A stretch of DNA of 64,000 nt, from positions 127,224,787-127,288,786 of the forward strand of contig OZ020268.1 of NCBI GenBank assembly GCA_963971225.1. The letters are read 5' to 3'. This stretch comes from Melieria omissa (Eukaryota > Arthropoda > Insecta > Diptera > Ulidiidae). This document shows positions 38,301 through 53,300 of this stretch, one piece after another. The notes beneath the pieces were generated by a model. That model worked only from the letters and a program-made list of their open reading frames with translations, had not been told where the DNA came from and searched no databases. Each line of letters starts with the position of its first letter. Within the stretch, counting starts at the first letter, position 1. Both the position numbers and the translations under genes were made by a program.

Positions 38301-41300
38301 CCTTTCTCTGGTGTTGTAAATCGGCTTTGACCGACACTTCAAGTGCAAACTAGCGTGTAAATGTAGTTAGCTCGGTCAACCTGGAACTTCCAATACCCTA
38401 CTTCCAGTATACCGCTTACACGTTACTATGTGATTAGTTCATCGAAATGGTGGCAATGGTGACAAGCGATCAATAGAAAGATATGATGATATAACAACTG
38501 AAAAAAGAGCGCCAAGTTTGAAGACCGGTCTACTATGTATGTAGTGCTATAAGCGTGAAATCCACATGAAGTTTGATATTTCGCATAATTTATGTCTTGA
38601 GTTTGAAATACGCACATGTCTGCACACCTCGTCGCTGAACAGAATTTGTTGGTAAAACAATTGACCTTCATCAAGTTTTCCCAAGGTTCACTATTGAAAA
38701 CCCAACACGGGTTTTCTCGGCTTTTAAAACCAACATTCTTGCAAAACATCTTCCAAGTAGTAAAGTAATGCAATGCATTTACAATGCTTATTGCTGTAAA
38801 CGAGGGCGTATCGGTCTCAATAATTTCACGCACAAGTATCTTTAAAAACGTTAAATTTTACGATGTTGATGCCGCATTTTCGTATATATGTATGTGAGTG
38901 AGCAAATTTTGCGTGGAAAATAAGGTGTTAAATGGAATTTGGCCCCAAGAGTTATGTACTGAACCCCTAAATTTAAATCTTGTGTGCGCCTATGTATGTA
39001 TGAATGTATGTATGAAAGTACACATAGCTGGTGGCATCCGGCGAAGCAACTGCCGTTGAGATTTCCCTATAAACCAAGTCAATTGTTGCCCACATTCACA
39101 TTCGCAAGCAATCGCTCAAGTTTTCTCTGTTCTGTATGTATTGCTGGGTGCTTTTTCTTACCTTTTCGCGCTGAACGAGAATAAGGAAAACTTCAGGAGC
39201 AATGCGTTGCTTGCATTCTGCAGCATACTAAACAATTGTAGTGGCATTGGTGGGGTGGATATGGCGAGTTTCTCTCTCGTTTGCCATAGCTTTTGTCCAA
39301 AGAAGAAACGGCACAATGGCAGTAAACAGAGAAAAGAATTAAACAAGACGAGCCAAGCAAGACGAGCGGGTGAGCAAAATAAAGCTGCACATACATACTA
39401 TACATACTTTCATTCATACATAAAGCAACTATAAAGAAGGGCGAGAATGAAAAAGGTTTGGTGGTAACAGTACAATAACAACAACACAATAAAATGTAAA
39501 TTGTATCTCAACACGTACATATGTAGGTATCTGAAACATCTGTAAGACAAAAGCAGTCTAACGACAATGTGAGTGTGGACCAACAAGTAGTGGGGTGGAA
39601 TAATGTGCAAAGCAGAAGAAATGAAAAGATTACACTTAAACGAGGGAAGCAGAGAACTTTTAGGGCAAATTACACTTTGGCCTCTTGTCGGTGTGCTTGT
39701 GCGTACTGGGTTGGAGAGGAGCAACTCTGCACTCTGCATGCGTACACGAAACGCTGAACGATTCCTTGCACTTCTCGACGCGGCTTGAGTGTGTTTTACA
39801 CGCTGATGCCGAAGGCACTTTTGGTGCTAGTGCCCATTGGCTGGTGTCGCTGCTTACGTTATTGTTGCCTCGGTTGCCTTAAGAAAAGTTTCTGTTGATC
39901 GCTAAAACAACGTTTTCGACTGTCCAACTTGTGCTGACTTCCTTTTCCAAAGGCTTTGACATTATATGAAAAAGTGTATGAAAAAATTTTGTATCGCAGT
40001 ATAATACGATCTTAAAGAGATTTTCCAATCATGATTACCCAACTTAAACGTTGCATCCATCATCTAGCAAGACTACCTCGTATCGCTGATACCTAAAAGA
40101 CCATTTCGGTTTGTTAATTAAGTTAAAAAATTGCGTATTTTATCTTTCCACTGTTCCCTCGTAGTTGTTTTCTTTACTGTCGCTAGGACCATTCTTTCTT
40201 CCGAAGCCTTATACAGGCGAAGGTGTATTAAACAATACACAATGGTAGGGGCTACACGCCGAGAACGTGTCAGGTCTCAATTATGGTATTAATTTTTTGT
40301 TTTGATTAACAAATATGTACTAAAACATATGTAGAAATAGAAAATTATATTTTGTGACGTGTGCATGAAATCAATTTAGCTGACCATGCTCATTTCCTGA
40401 TATGACGGTTTTCGTTCTCTTGTCTAAACTTCCTGGTATACGATGCAGGCGAATAAAGAAGTAGCCAGCCCGTCTACAAAAGTCGTATCTTTTGTTGTGC
40501 AATGCATACCTATTTTTGTGTCGCTCTTTGACCCGATGTGCATGCCAAGGTGGTCAGGCGTACGCCCCATTCAATGGCGTCAAAACCAACAACTTAGCAT
40601 GGACATAATTTACACGTCAAATCGCATTGACAATATTGTTGCACAATTTGCGGATATTTCCATTTCTCGAAATTGCTTTTGGCTAAACGAGTTGAAGTAA
40701 TTGTTTTCGGTAAACGCAGACTCACTCAAAGTAAATGGCACCTTTTCACTTATACTATGTACCACAAGGATGGTTACCGAGTAGCAATCGTGTCTAATCC
40801 CCAAAGAATATAAGTATATACAGATTCGCCAGCAAGTTAACAATTGTTAAATGAAAGTTCGAACATGGAATTGCGTAAAATACAAAATCAATAACGGCCT
40901 AACCAAAAGATTTCTTAGTGAGTTTCCCCACATTTTCGTGCATATACGAACATTCCACTCATGTTTTGTAATTTTCCATCGTAAAGTACTATAGTAAGTA
41001 ACTTATGTCTGATGCGTTATTTGATGACCTCCGTTTCGATCATCCTAGCAGGTTTTATTCTCAATGCAATACTTTTGCTGTGTCTGCGTGCTTATTCCAT
41101 ATTTTACTATTTCGTACTCAACTTCAAACACTTTGCAGCAGGAGCCGAAATTTGTGTTATATTTCCACCATCAACTGAGCTGAATTGATGCAAGCCGATA
41201 TGCGTTTTGGATTTTTTGGTTCTGGGGTTTTCTTTTTTTTCTTTGGTTTGTCGTACTCATCCAATAGCGATTATCTATTTGTACGTTGCGACGTTGCCCC

Positions 41301-44300
41301 TATTAATGCGATGCATTGCGTTGGTTCATAAAGGATAAAAAGGTTAGGAGATAGGATTTTGAGAATCCAAAGACTATGCTGTCACTTTTCTTACATAGAT
41401 TCTTTACATTCGACATCGTTCACTGTAGCGTGCGAAGATTAATGTCGCTTGGTATGCCAGCAACTTTGCTAAGTGTGTGTCGCTAATTGTGTGAATTTGT
41501 AGTGCAATCGCTGTGGCGTTCGATTTGTGAACACCGTTGTCATCGCTCTTTTGCTTCAAGTGCCAATTAACGCCAAGTTGCTGCCACTAACGACAGCGTT
41601 TTTAATACTTTCAACCAGGAACGTATTCTTTCAACTTCCACCTACTAAAGTAGCACCATTTGTGAATGGTTGCAAATGTAAAATCGCGCCGACTTATACA
41701 GACGAACCGTGTCCCTGTTATTGTCAACGAATTGCATGGCGGGGCGGTTGACCCCGCTACGCCTTCGGCACGACAGCTTTACATAGTCGTTCAGGTACCG
41801 ACATGGCGTTTGCTGTGCTCAGCTTATGACTGTCGTTGCGCAAGCCGATTCCGCCCGTTTCTGAATACTCATACGTCCCGGTGTTTACTTCTGTTCGCCA
41901 CCCAGCCGCGGCATCCTCCCTTCCGTACCTGTGGAGACATTGAAATCAGCACCAGGGGCAGATCCCGCCAGACTGCCGGTTGAGACTGGCGGGCACTGCA
42001 CGTTCGCATATCAAGTATTGAATAAACATCATCATAAAATCTGACATGTAATGACTTTTTCAAAATATGTACATACCATCTTAATGTATTTGGCGCGACA
42101 TGCATGCTGGATAGCAATATAGCGATTGTGACTAAAACCTGAGGGTAGGACTGAATAAATGCCCCTCACCCCGATTTTCCAGCGGCGTCATCAGCTAGAA
42201 ATTTCATACTTGACAACAAAACGAAAAAAATCCAAAATCAGTGGAAATTAATTTTAAAAATCCACGGGTTGGCCAAAACATTACACATTTTAAAAGTGCG
42301 AATGAACTTTTTTGGTGACCAAAGTGCTAAAGTAGGCGAAGTTTTTTTAAAGAGAACAGTGGATATATTACGGAATGAATTACGCTACGTTCTCTTTTCA
42401 CGGTGTTTACTTTCGATTTCCCCTTTTTTGCCGTCGTGAACATTTGCATTTGTTCATACAAAAATACGATTTATGGGGCTGCGGAAGAGCAAAGAAAAAG
42501 TAACGGCAGTCATTATGATGGAATTAAGATGCCATCAACAACAATGAAAAGTGGAAGGCAAATAAATCATTACCGAAAACTGATGAGCTACCGACGCGCT
42601 CTTTCGGTGGCGTTGGAAACTGCGACAAGTCGCCTGGCATATTGCAACTAATTTTTCATGGTATTTAGAACTTGGAACGCAAATTGCCCAGGAAAAAAGT
42701 CCATTTAATTAAAAAAAAACTGTATTACTGAGTCAAATCGACCAACATTAGAACTCCAGGATTAAACAGGTTGTTGGCGATGTGAGTAGATCAGTGTTGG
42801 AATAAGAAAAGACTTTTCAAACTAGAGTACATTTCAAGTATTCAAATTCAATCGATGAGTATTTGAATTCCCAGAAGGCGATGCTTGCGAAGCGGCGTCG
42901 TTGTTCACGTTGCACGTCTTTTTCGATGTAGGCCCAACTTTCTTACTCCGGCACTGAGTGCCGACAATTTGCAAGAGTGCTCTCGCTATTTTCCTTCGTT
43001 GTGGAGCACGACGAGTCAGTCCTGCTGTAATGCAATTTGCATATTGCTTTCAACTGTTCCTTTATGGCACTTACGGTGGCTCTTTAACATCGCCCCCGAT
43101 AATGGCATCAACGCAGCGCTTGGCATGCTCATCTTCGCCAATGCTGGACGGCACTAACGCGTTGACTGTCCCGACGCAATTGTTCACTATACCCCAGTAG
43201 GAAAGTGGCTCCTTCCGCAATGCAGTACAGCATACATACTTTTCATCCGCGTAGCATTCCAACTCCCATGCCAAACGCCCATTACGTTTGTTCAGACCAC
43301 GGCCGCCGGATCATGCATGATTTTGTAAAGTGCAAACGGTATCATACCACATTCCGATTTAATTTACAAAAATAAAATATGCGGCATGCAGCAAATTCTT
43401 CAGAATTGTTCGGCTTCCGATTCGAACGTACTTTACTTAGTAATAATGTAATGTGCTATTAGATGGGCTTAAATTCATTAAAATAAATTAAAAAATAAAT
43501 TTAAAAAATAATTCAGTATATGCTTTCTTCGCTGCGGATAATGTAAGCACTGCTGATTTCTTCACTTACGATGAAAAATATACATATTTGGAAATTTTAC
43601 CATTGCCTGCGAAAAGTGGACTTCATGTGGGTAGCGACGGAAATAGACGAGTGTTTAAAACAGCCCACGCTGGGAATCGAACCAGGGCCTCGGGCATGAA
43701 AAGTGAGCGCGTTAGTCTCTGGACTACCGAGGCCGTCTAGATTCGTTCTTCATAAATGTACATTCCACGTATATAACAAAGTAAAGTGCACTTGGAAATG
43801 ACAATACGAACAATCATTCGAGTTTTAAATCGACATTTTTCGCACTTCTGGTGCCTTCTTGTTTACTTTCTAAGCGTAAGCTGCAACCAGAGGCACTGGA
43901 AACATACCTTACTAATACCTTACTTTTGGTAGCATGCCGTTTTCACCGCCAAAAGGTAAAAGAAAACATGCATTATTATGGTAAGCACTTTACCAACTTT
44001 CGCACTGGGACGCCGCACTTTGCTGCTGAATTTATTACCGAAATTCACACACACATACACATATATATGAAGGTGGTTAGTACACAGCCGCAACCACATT
44101 ATTGTGCTAAGGTGGAGGTGAAAAAAATGACCATCAGTCTACTCATTCTTTGCCAGTTTGGCATTTAGCATTCTGCTCACCATTGGCAATCGAGCAAATG
44201 GGAGAGGAGACGCACGCCGCCTAAGTCTGTCTACGTGTTCAAGTGCGAATGTGGATTGTGTGCCAATTTCCTATTGGTGTTGCAGAACATGTAGAATTCT

Positions 44301-47300
44301 GATATGAATATAAATATTTTTGAATATAAAATGAGTCCTGTAATGGTTGCTGTCTTAGCTTTGTAGCATTCATTCAATTAGGGACAATTCAACAAGTTCC
44401 GCTCTTAAATTCCTAAATGCTTCTGGAACTGTGTGGCTGATGGATAGAAGTAGAGGCTACAGCAGTTGTATTGAAGCTTCAGTTCGATTTAGCACAGCGA
44501 GTGAAGCAAACGATATGATTGAAAAGCACTTGAAACAGTAAGAAGCCTTGAGCTGCTCACGACACGTGAACCGATATGGGAAGAAGGTGTGAATGTTCAA
44601 CAGTTTTCGAACGAGTACACATATAACTAGTGAAGTGGTTTGGAAGTTCAAACTCTTCGAAATATCTGTTTGTTAGAAAAATTGTGGGTGGCAAATACGG
44701 TTTTAAGCTCAAGAAGGAACGCCCCCAAAATGAAATCCTTTGTGCGTCTTTGCAAATAACGATGGGAAGATGTGTAAAATTTCTACACACACTTCAAGTA
44801 GTTGGCATGTGGAATGATACCTCAGTTTCCTCAATTCCTCTCACATACATAGGTATAGTATGTATGTGAGATATGTATGATCTGATATGGTATGTAAATT
44901 CATCATTTGCTTCGTCCTCCTTCTGCAGCATCTTGAACAGTGGATCAAATACCCTCAAGTAAAGCACATACAACTTTATTAAATATTAATTAAATTGGAA
45001 TGAGAATTTCAAGTGAGCAAGATACAAAATGTTCAAATGCAAATACATCACACTTGGAAAACCACAGTTGCGCAGCCAATCGCAAAGAATTATTTATTTT
45101 TAGCCGAAATTTCTGAAGTTTCTTTCTGAAGATTCTGAAGCGACCGTGTAGCTTCAAGTTTCACACAAATCTCCAAAACTTTCATACGAACTGAGGCCAC
45201 ATTCGTGCGGCCCAGACGTAGGTATATATACCTAAATACATATCTGTGGAATTTTGACAAAAGCACTTAAGTCGACTTAAGTCAAATTTCCATTTTTTTT
45301 TAATCATAAAGAAACAATTTAAAGACGCTTCTTTAGGTGTAATCGGTTTGTTTCTATGACATTTAGTTACAGAGATATGACGTGTATAATTTCAACTTTT
45401 CTCGAGTTTTGTATGAGATTTGGTCTGCACCTCATCAGTTTTTTCGCTCTCTTGAACATTTTGAAAATTAGACTTAGATGCCACAGATATTTATGTAGAA
45501 ATACTTCAAATAAAATAAATCCCTAGTTTAAAAAAAAACACATTGGACAGCATAGAAGTTATGAGTTCTTAAGCTCTTACAGCGTCGAAAAAAAGTTTAT
45601 ACAAGCATCAAATTTTTGCTTTAATTTTGGGGTTCAATATTTCAAACAAAATATGAGGAAGTCTCTAAAACTTACTTTTGTCGTAAGCTTAATATAATCG
45701 AGGTCCGGTTCAGGCAAGACCTGAAATCTGAACAGTAGCGTTATGAAAAAAAATTAAACAAATTAAAATAAAAAAAATTAAAACAAAAATGTTTATCACT
45801 TTAGAAATTTGTTTATACATATTTTGTTTGGCAAATTTTGACTTTACTCATGCAATAGAACTACACGAGATTTAATTTATATATGTAAGACTACTCCTTT
45901 TTTTTTGCCAATCCGTTATTAGAGCTTACAACACTGAGCGGCAGCCCCTAACACTAACCGTGCACTTGGCTCTCCTCGTACATAAGATTCAGTTAGTGCT
46001 ATCGGAAAATCCCTAACACAGACTTCACTGCACACGTATGCATTCACGTATGCATAAACTCGCATTCCGATGTTGTATGTATGCACTCGTGTGTTGCTCA
46101 GCAAAAATACAAATTGGCCGATTGCAGCAGACACTTCCGATTGTTGTCGTTCCACTAGAGCGAGAGCCGGCCAACAAGCAGCATGACAGGACATTGCCAA
46201 ACGTGTAGCTCATGCAGTTTAGCGCAAATGGAGAACATCGCATATGGAAGGCACAGTAAATTAATTACTTAACTCGAAACAGATCGGTCTCCAGTGCTGC
46301 CAGCTGGGTCGCACTTTGACATTACTTTTCCATAATTAATTTTTCTTGTTCAGTGGTTTGGTTTTGTCAGAAGCAAATAGGGAGGACATTCCGTTTCCGC
46401 AATTCGTTTTTTTTATTTTTAATTTTGGAACAGGACTAGATTGGCAAAATGCTTGTACAATTGCAACAACTTGAAAATTCAAAAATCAAGCTGATTTTAA
46501 GAATAGAAAAAACCCAAACGAAAAAACAAAATACATTACAATTGTGTTGTTGTCCTTACGCTATCACCCGTATTGAATTCGCCTTGCCTTACCAAGAGCA
46601 GAAGCAAATATGTCACAGGTTTGTTGGTGCTAACCAGAAATGAATGAATTAAAATCAAAGACACCCCATAAGACATTTTAATCGCACAACTCACTCATCA
46701 AGCAACCGGTGTGTAGTAATAAGTTTATAGCCGGTATGTGGTGGTTTCTAAAAATGGTATTCCGATACCCGCATATTGTTGAGAGTAAATCAAAAGTGAA
46801 GCCTAAGGTTTTGGACGTAAATTAACAACATCGCTCCCACCGCTTGAGGGAATTCTGCTGGGCCACATCTGATTTATTGCATGAACAAATATTTGTTTGA
46901 CTGGACCATTGAATAAATGGAAAACCTTCCGAAAATTAAATTCTGTCTGCTGCAATCGCCGCACCCATGATTCAATGATTCCAAATCAATATTGACAGGG
47001 GGAAAAGTGTCTGGTTTTGGAACCGACAGCAAACTTATTTTCAATTTACAGACTTTATCGGGAAAAACAGAATGAAGCGCCAGTACGAGCACAGTAGATA
47101 GATTAGGCAAAACGCAAACACAAAACAAGTAAATATCTGTGTAATAATCCTATCGTGAAAACACATCCAGGCTGCAATCACTTCAACTCAGGCTTCAGCA
47201 ATTGTTGCTAATCTGCTGCGACGGCCGTGTGCGTTGCTGTTGTCTTTTTCGTTTATTAAAATGTTATTGGTGACTCAATGTTGTCGGTGCAATGCGCTGC

Positions 47301-50300
47301 CACTTCCGCGCCCGCACGTTACATAATTCGGATCTCCATTGCCATCGCTTTGGGTCGACGGCGGGCCCCGCACTTGTTCGTCCTGTATCTCATTATAGAA
47401 ATTTAGAGTGTAAAGTGCACATGTTGATGCGCACAGCATTTGCCGTGTGATAAAGTATCGATGCGGATGTGTGCGCACAGCCTATTTGTTAGGCTTTATG
47501 CTTCCCGGAATAAATTTTTGCTGAAACTGCGCACAATTTAGCAGTAAATGCAAATGAAGCTCATAAAAACGCCACCCTCATGCTTGGCATCACTGGTTTA
47601 TTCCTTATTCCGTTGCGCGCACTTCTGCAAGCTTGCAAATTTTTTTCGTTTAATTTTGCGGCTTTTCGCCTTGGGTATTCAATGTGTTTTCACCCAAACT
47701 TAACCTTCGTGTCTACCAAAATTCAACTCAATACTCGTAAGGCGCCGTTCTTCAAAATAATAATACTTATTACTCGTAAAATAATCGTCGGGCCGCCGTG
47801 ACTCAGCTGGTTAGTGCAGCTTACTACCACTGCCCTCTCAGCAGGAAATGGCAAAAGGAGCACAACTTTTCATGAAAAGCTTTCAACTGGCCTTTCGGAA
47901 TCACCACAAAACGCTGTAACCAGCTTAGCCTTAGCTTCGTAATTATGTGTCTTAAGAACTGAATTAAAAATTCCTAGTAACATTCGAATGTCAAGTTTTT
48001 TAATGCAATTTCTCGCCACGCCGAAATTATTTAGAATGGGTCGTATTTTAATGAAATTCGGCATGATGCTTTTAATGAGAGCAAATTATTAAATGGAAAA
48101 AAATGAAAAGAACTGGTCGATGCACACGAAACCAAAATTGTGAATAGTGATAGTTTCTGTAATTTCAAAGATAGAGAGATGAAATTTGAAACATTTATTT
48201 ATTTGGGCCCATATTAGCATTTTATTAAAAATGGGGATTAGCAAAGACTGATGAAATACACACTTTGTACGTATTGTGTTCATGAATTTTTAAGGTAACG
48301 GTTGAATACAGTTATGATTAGAGCAAAACCAAAAAATTTCACTTAAATTGCTTACAAATGTTTTTCCGCTTCTACTTTTTTTCACCATCCAATGAAAACA
48401 GTTTATGTCAACAAAAGTATTTAACTTTGAAGTGCCATGTATACTAAATTATTAGTTTCTGAACAATCTCACTAACCAGCCGATAGCTTCAGAGGCTAGT
48501 GCTGCTTTTCTTTATATATTTTATTTATATATTATATAAATATATGTATTTTATTTATATATTATTTAAATTAATGCATAATTCAATATTAGGTTGGTTG
48601 GTTGGTTGGTTGTTACATCCAACATGAACATCCAATTAGCGCGTTGGCGCCGTTTTGTTACCACTATTCCCGGTAGGTGCTTTATGGTATACTGATGTCT
48701 TCTAGACTCTACGATGGATATCCTATATCCAATCCGTGAGGTTGATGAAAGAGAGTAGCGAGTGTATGGTGCAGTTCGCTATCTCTTCGAGATTCTGGAA
48801 TGTTGGTTTTCCCATCGTTTTCCATCTCCTTCTTGAAAAGGCCGGACAGGCGCAAAGATAGTGGTGGACGGTTTCCTTCTCGTTCGGGTTTTCGCAGCTG
48901 TGACAGCTGATATTGAATGGGATCCCCATTTTAGCCGCGTGCTCACCAATGGGCCAGTGACCTGTGATGACTGCAGTCAGTCTCGCCACGTCCCGGCGGC
49001 CCTTGTTTAAGAACTCCGCGGTTCTCCTCTTATCATATGTTGGCCATAGTGATCTACTGATTTTACAGGATTCCATCCTCTGCCATCTAGTGTTGGCTTT
49101 GGCGAGGAAGTCCTTGGAGACCTCGCTCTTGATAGAGCCTAGTGGGGCGAGAACCGTCAGCGCCTCACTCTCATCAAGAGCGGAGCCTCTTCGAGCCAGT
49201 TCATCGGCCCGCTCGTTCCCGTCAATGTTATTGTGGCCCGGCACCCATATCAGGGTAACTTTGAACCGATGAGCTAGCTCTGTAAGGATCTTCTTGCATT
49301 CCACCACTAGTTTTGACGATAGGATCGACGAGTTCAGTGCCTTTATCGTGGATAGGCTGTCGGAAAGTATGGTGATGTGGCTTTTGTAGGATGTATCAAC
49401 CAGTGCCATCCTGCATGCTTCCTTAATAGCAAGCACTTCCGCCTGGAAAACGCTTGCTGTGTTTGGGAGCCGGAAAGATACACTTAGCTTAAGATGTTCG
49501 GAGAAGACTCCTGCTCCTACTCCACATTCCATCTTGGAGCCGTCAGTGTAGATTGTGGTGCCTAAGTTATTTAAGATGTTTCCCCTCTTCCATTCCAGAC
49601 GGGAGGGGATACGGATATCATAGTTTTTCCCAAAATTATATTATTCAATATTAAAAAACTAAAAAAATAGTTTCTGAACAATTTACTGCACAGATATTTG
49701 TTAAAGTATTTACAATAATTATGCATACTTGGATTTTTAATATCAATTCCTCGATTTTTTTGTATTTCGGCCACCTTTACGACACTGTGCGTCTTGGGTT
49801 ATTATTTAAATTTACTCCTAAGCAAACTTGATTCAATTATACCAGGGCTCGATTAAACATACATATGTACAAGTATGTATATAATTTGAGGCAACTTTTT
49901 GCATGCATAAGTGGGTGGAGGTCACAAAAGACCATAGAACCAGAGCGAGTATGACAGGAAAAAATTAATAACTTTTGTGACACAGCCCGAGCAACGACTG
50001 ACAGAATAAATTGTTGCAATCAGGCAGAAAGAGAGATGGATAACCGAAAATTACCCTGTTAGTGTAATGAAAAAAGCAGCAACAGAAACGATTGCATCCA
50101 TAAAGATTTAACGAGCTCAAAATACCACATCTACAAAAACAACAAGAAAAAAGGAGGAAGGAAATATTTCGAGAAAAATACACTTAAAAAATCAGAAACA
50201 TTTCTCCCAATTCGCACAGAAATATATTTATGTGAAAAAACGATTTCAATCGACTACTTGTGTTTTATTAGTTATTTTCTTGGTTTTTTAGGTTACTATT

Positions 50301-53300
50301 TTATGGATTCATTGGTCGGGTGGCCCTCGTAGTTCAGTGATTATTGGCTCTAGAGTTCTAGTTCTGACTGAGGCAACGCAAAATGTCCAGTTTTTCGGCG
50401 CGTTGTCATGGTGCAAATGCCAGTTTTTGTTCTTTCACAAAGTTGCGCATAACTTTTAGGTAATATTCCTTACTGAGTATTCTATCCTGTGGCAAAATCT
50501 CATGATGCACCACGCCCCTGCAATCGAAGGAAACTGGAACCAAAACCTTCACACCTTTTTTTGGAAGAGGCCGAAATCGAAAACGAACCAAAACACGTTC
50601 AAGCAAAACAGCTGTCAAAAATTAACTGAACATTCAAAATGGCCGAATTTGTGGGCATAAGTACCAACATAACGCCTCAAAAAAATCAAAAATCGAATAA
50701 ACGTAAGCTGCGGAAATTCAAAATTCGCGATACTTTTTTAACAGATCTCGTAGCTAGTAATTTTTGAGTGTGCACTACATTACAACGTCACGTCTGTATG
50801 TGTCTGTTTGTAGCATGAGCTGTTTTCGGCCGGAAATTTGATAGGAGACGCGAACGAACGAGGCGATTGCATTGGCCAGCAGAGATAACAGTTGCACATA
50901 AAGCTCTGCTAAACTTGTCCTATAAAGTGGAGCGCTGCAGCACGAAAAGAAGAGTAAAAAATGCCCTTGGTGGTTTTTACGCCCCTCAGTAAGATTGCTT
51001 AATTTTCTGCCTGTTTGTGTGGATGGAGCGCAAAGATTCACACACAAAATTGTCAGTGTTTGTCGCTATTGCGTCATGATGAAAGGGTCTCGTGACGCAG
51101 GCACTCTGGCACTATTCGATTAAAAAATTCACATGGGAAGAGAAGCGTGACGAGCATCAATTAATCTCAGTTTTTTCAACGTAATGTAATGTAAAAACCT
51201 ACATATAGCGAGAAAAATTACTCAGCCTGTAGTTTAGTTTAGTTTCAAATAAGGGCTGTATAGCGCTGTACAGTGTACACTGCAATGAGTGTGACCAATA
51301 AATGCAGGGATGCATGCACATACATACATACATACAGACGAGATTAAGTTTTCCCAATTCTTCCGTGATGTCTTAATTGTTCGTAATTGATAGAACTTTC
51401 CATCTCGTCTAATCCGGTTAAGAAAGTTGGGCCAAAGTGGCCATCACTCATTTACTTACGCCGTACAAATTTGTTGTATTTAAGGACTTATCACTGATTG
51501 GTGTGTTGCGGCACAAACTTGACGGTGATTGATAGCTAGACCGACTAACCGACTGCGTTAGCCTACATGCATGTACTCGTATGTACATGTATACATGACA
51601 TATGTACACATATCACACCAGGGGCACTCACAGGGGGCGTTTGGGTGTTCAAACCCTAGTACCCCAATTTTTTCCCCTCAAAAATTGTTTTTCGAAAACC
51701 GAAAACTTGCGTTAAATTATTTCAGATTTGAAGTATCTAACAATAACATTATGTTGTGTTTGCGTTAGATTTTAATTAAAAAAAGAAATAAAATAATTAA
51801 TAATATAATAATTGAAATACCTCTGTGCAAGTCGAAAATTCAGACATGGGGGGTCCTACTGAGCGACCAGCCAAACGGCTGATGGATCTCAACTCAGTAT
51901 ACCTATAGAAAGTCGCTCAGTAAGTCCCCTGAGGGTAAATTTCGAGCACAGTGTTATTATTTGAGGTGCTTTCGTCAAGTTCAAAGTCAGTTGGCTCATT
52001 AAATCATGTTTTTCTAAAATAGGAAAACACAAATCCAGCTATTTGGTTTTATTTTTTGCTTTATATATTATTTTTATAATTTTTGATTAACAGTATTATT
52101 ATTGTTTTCTTTTTCACTGCTCTCGGGGGCATAGGGCCTACACAGGACATTGGTAACGTTAATCGCAGGTTATTATTATTATTAATTATAATTAACTCTT
52201 GCTAATGCGTACAATTTTAGTAAGATTGAACCAAAGAATATGAAGTAATAAATTGAACTAAAAATGCCAGTTTTATCTCTATTCGAAAAACAAACCTCTA
52301 AAAAAAACACCCTATACAAATCCAATATGGCGGAAATTTTGACAGTAGACGCCTACGAGGATGTACTACACGATAGCAAATTTCTCTTACGATAGTGGCA
52401 CCATCGGTGGGGCTAAGTACTTATCGGACTGCCCACGTACATGCTGCTGTTATTATCATATAAATGCATATCGAATACAATCTTGATTCGTAAATTTCTT
52501 AATGAGTAGCGCAATATTTGTGTATGATGGCAACATGGCAAGCAACTATTGAATTTCACATTTTTCTCTATATTTTCAGATTGAAGACGCTATGCTAATG
52601 TTCGATAAGCAAACCAATAGGCACAGAGGTGAGTGATCTTTCTCACTATACCTAATTAACTTGATGTTTTGCAATTTTCAATTTATTTTTGTTTTGATCG
52701 ATGGACGACTACTCAAGTTCGTTTAACTGTCTACAATTTAAAGAGTACTGAGAGAGTATACATTTGTGATTGTTAACATTTAAAGACATTTTTGGGAAAC
52801 AAAGCATATAGCTGTGTGAAGAATACAGAAATGTATTACACCGTTCGACAGCATTTTTCACGCCGGGAAAAATCCAACTTTATTGGTTCGAAAGTTAATA
52901 AAAAAGGCGAAAGCCTTTTCTAATGAAGTACAACAAATATAATTTATTTGAATATCAGTATTTTAAATAATAAAAAGATACAAAATCAATGAAGCGAGAA
53001 TAATGAAATTTTGACACGTGATCAAGGAGATTTTACTTTTTAAGAAAATTCTATATAAATTTTAATTTTCATAAATGATTAAAATTTTCAAAGGACCTTT
53101 TCATATCCTTTTTTCCCAAATAGATAAAAAATTAATTTTATTTAAATTCTCGAGCCTTTCCTCTTTCATTTGATATACATATCGGCATTCTCTAACGAGG
53201 TTAAGTATTTTTTATATTTCAACAAATTTTTTTTGTATCCCCTTCAAAATTTTGAAGTCCTTTTAAAAAGACAAGAATGTAGAAATGAAAAACTGAGTAC

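Larger units (their letters stand above)
30641..52579 (+). other. Rbp6 intron 6 (21.9 kb)
   Basis: The longest intron, splitting RRM2. It contains hAT-type elements (31990-32133, 34978-35233, 36923-37204), degenerate family copies (36664-36767, 38932-38991, 44678-44755, 51618-51680), tRNA-like SINE heads (43661-43735, 47789-47850, 50318-50374), a truncated non-LTR element (48592-49640) and a 135-bp element (51820-51954). 37300-43600 and 45300-47700 hold only scattered short ORFs without coding bias. Confidence 0.8.

Noticed and set aside
43661..43735. Functional tRNA gene
   Set aside because: The B box is good, but no acceptor stem or proper anticodon arm can be formed.
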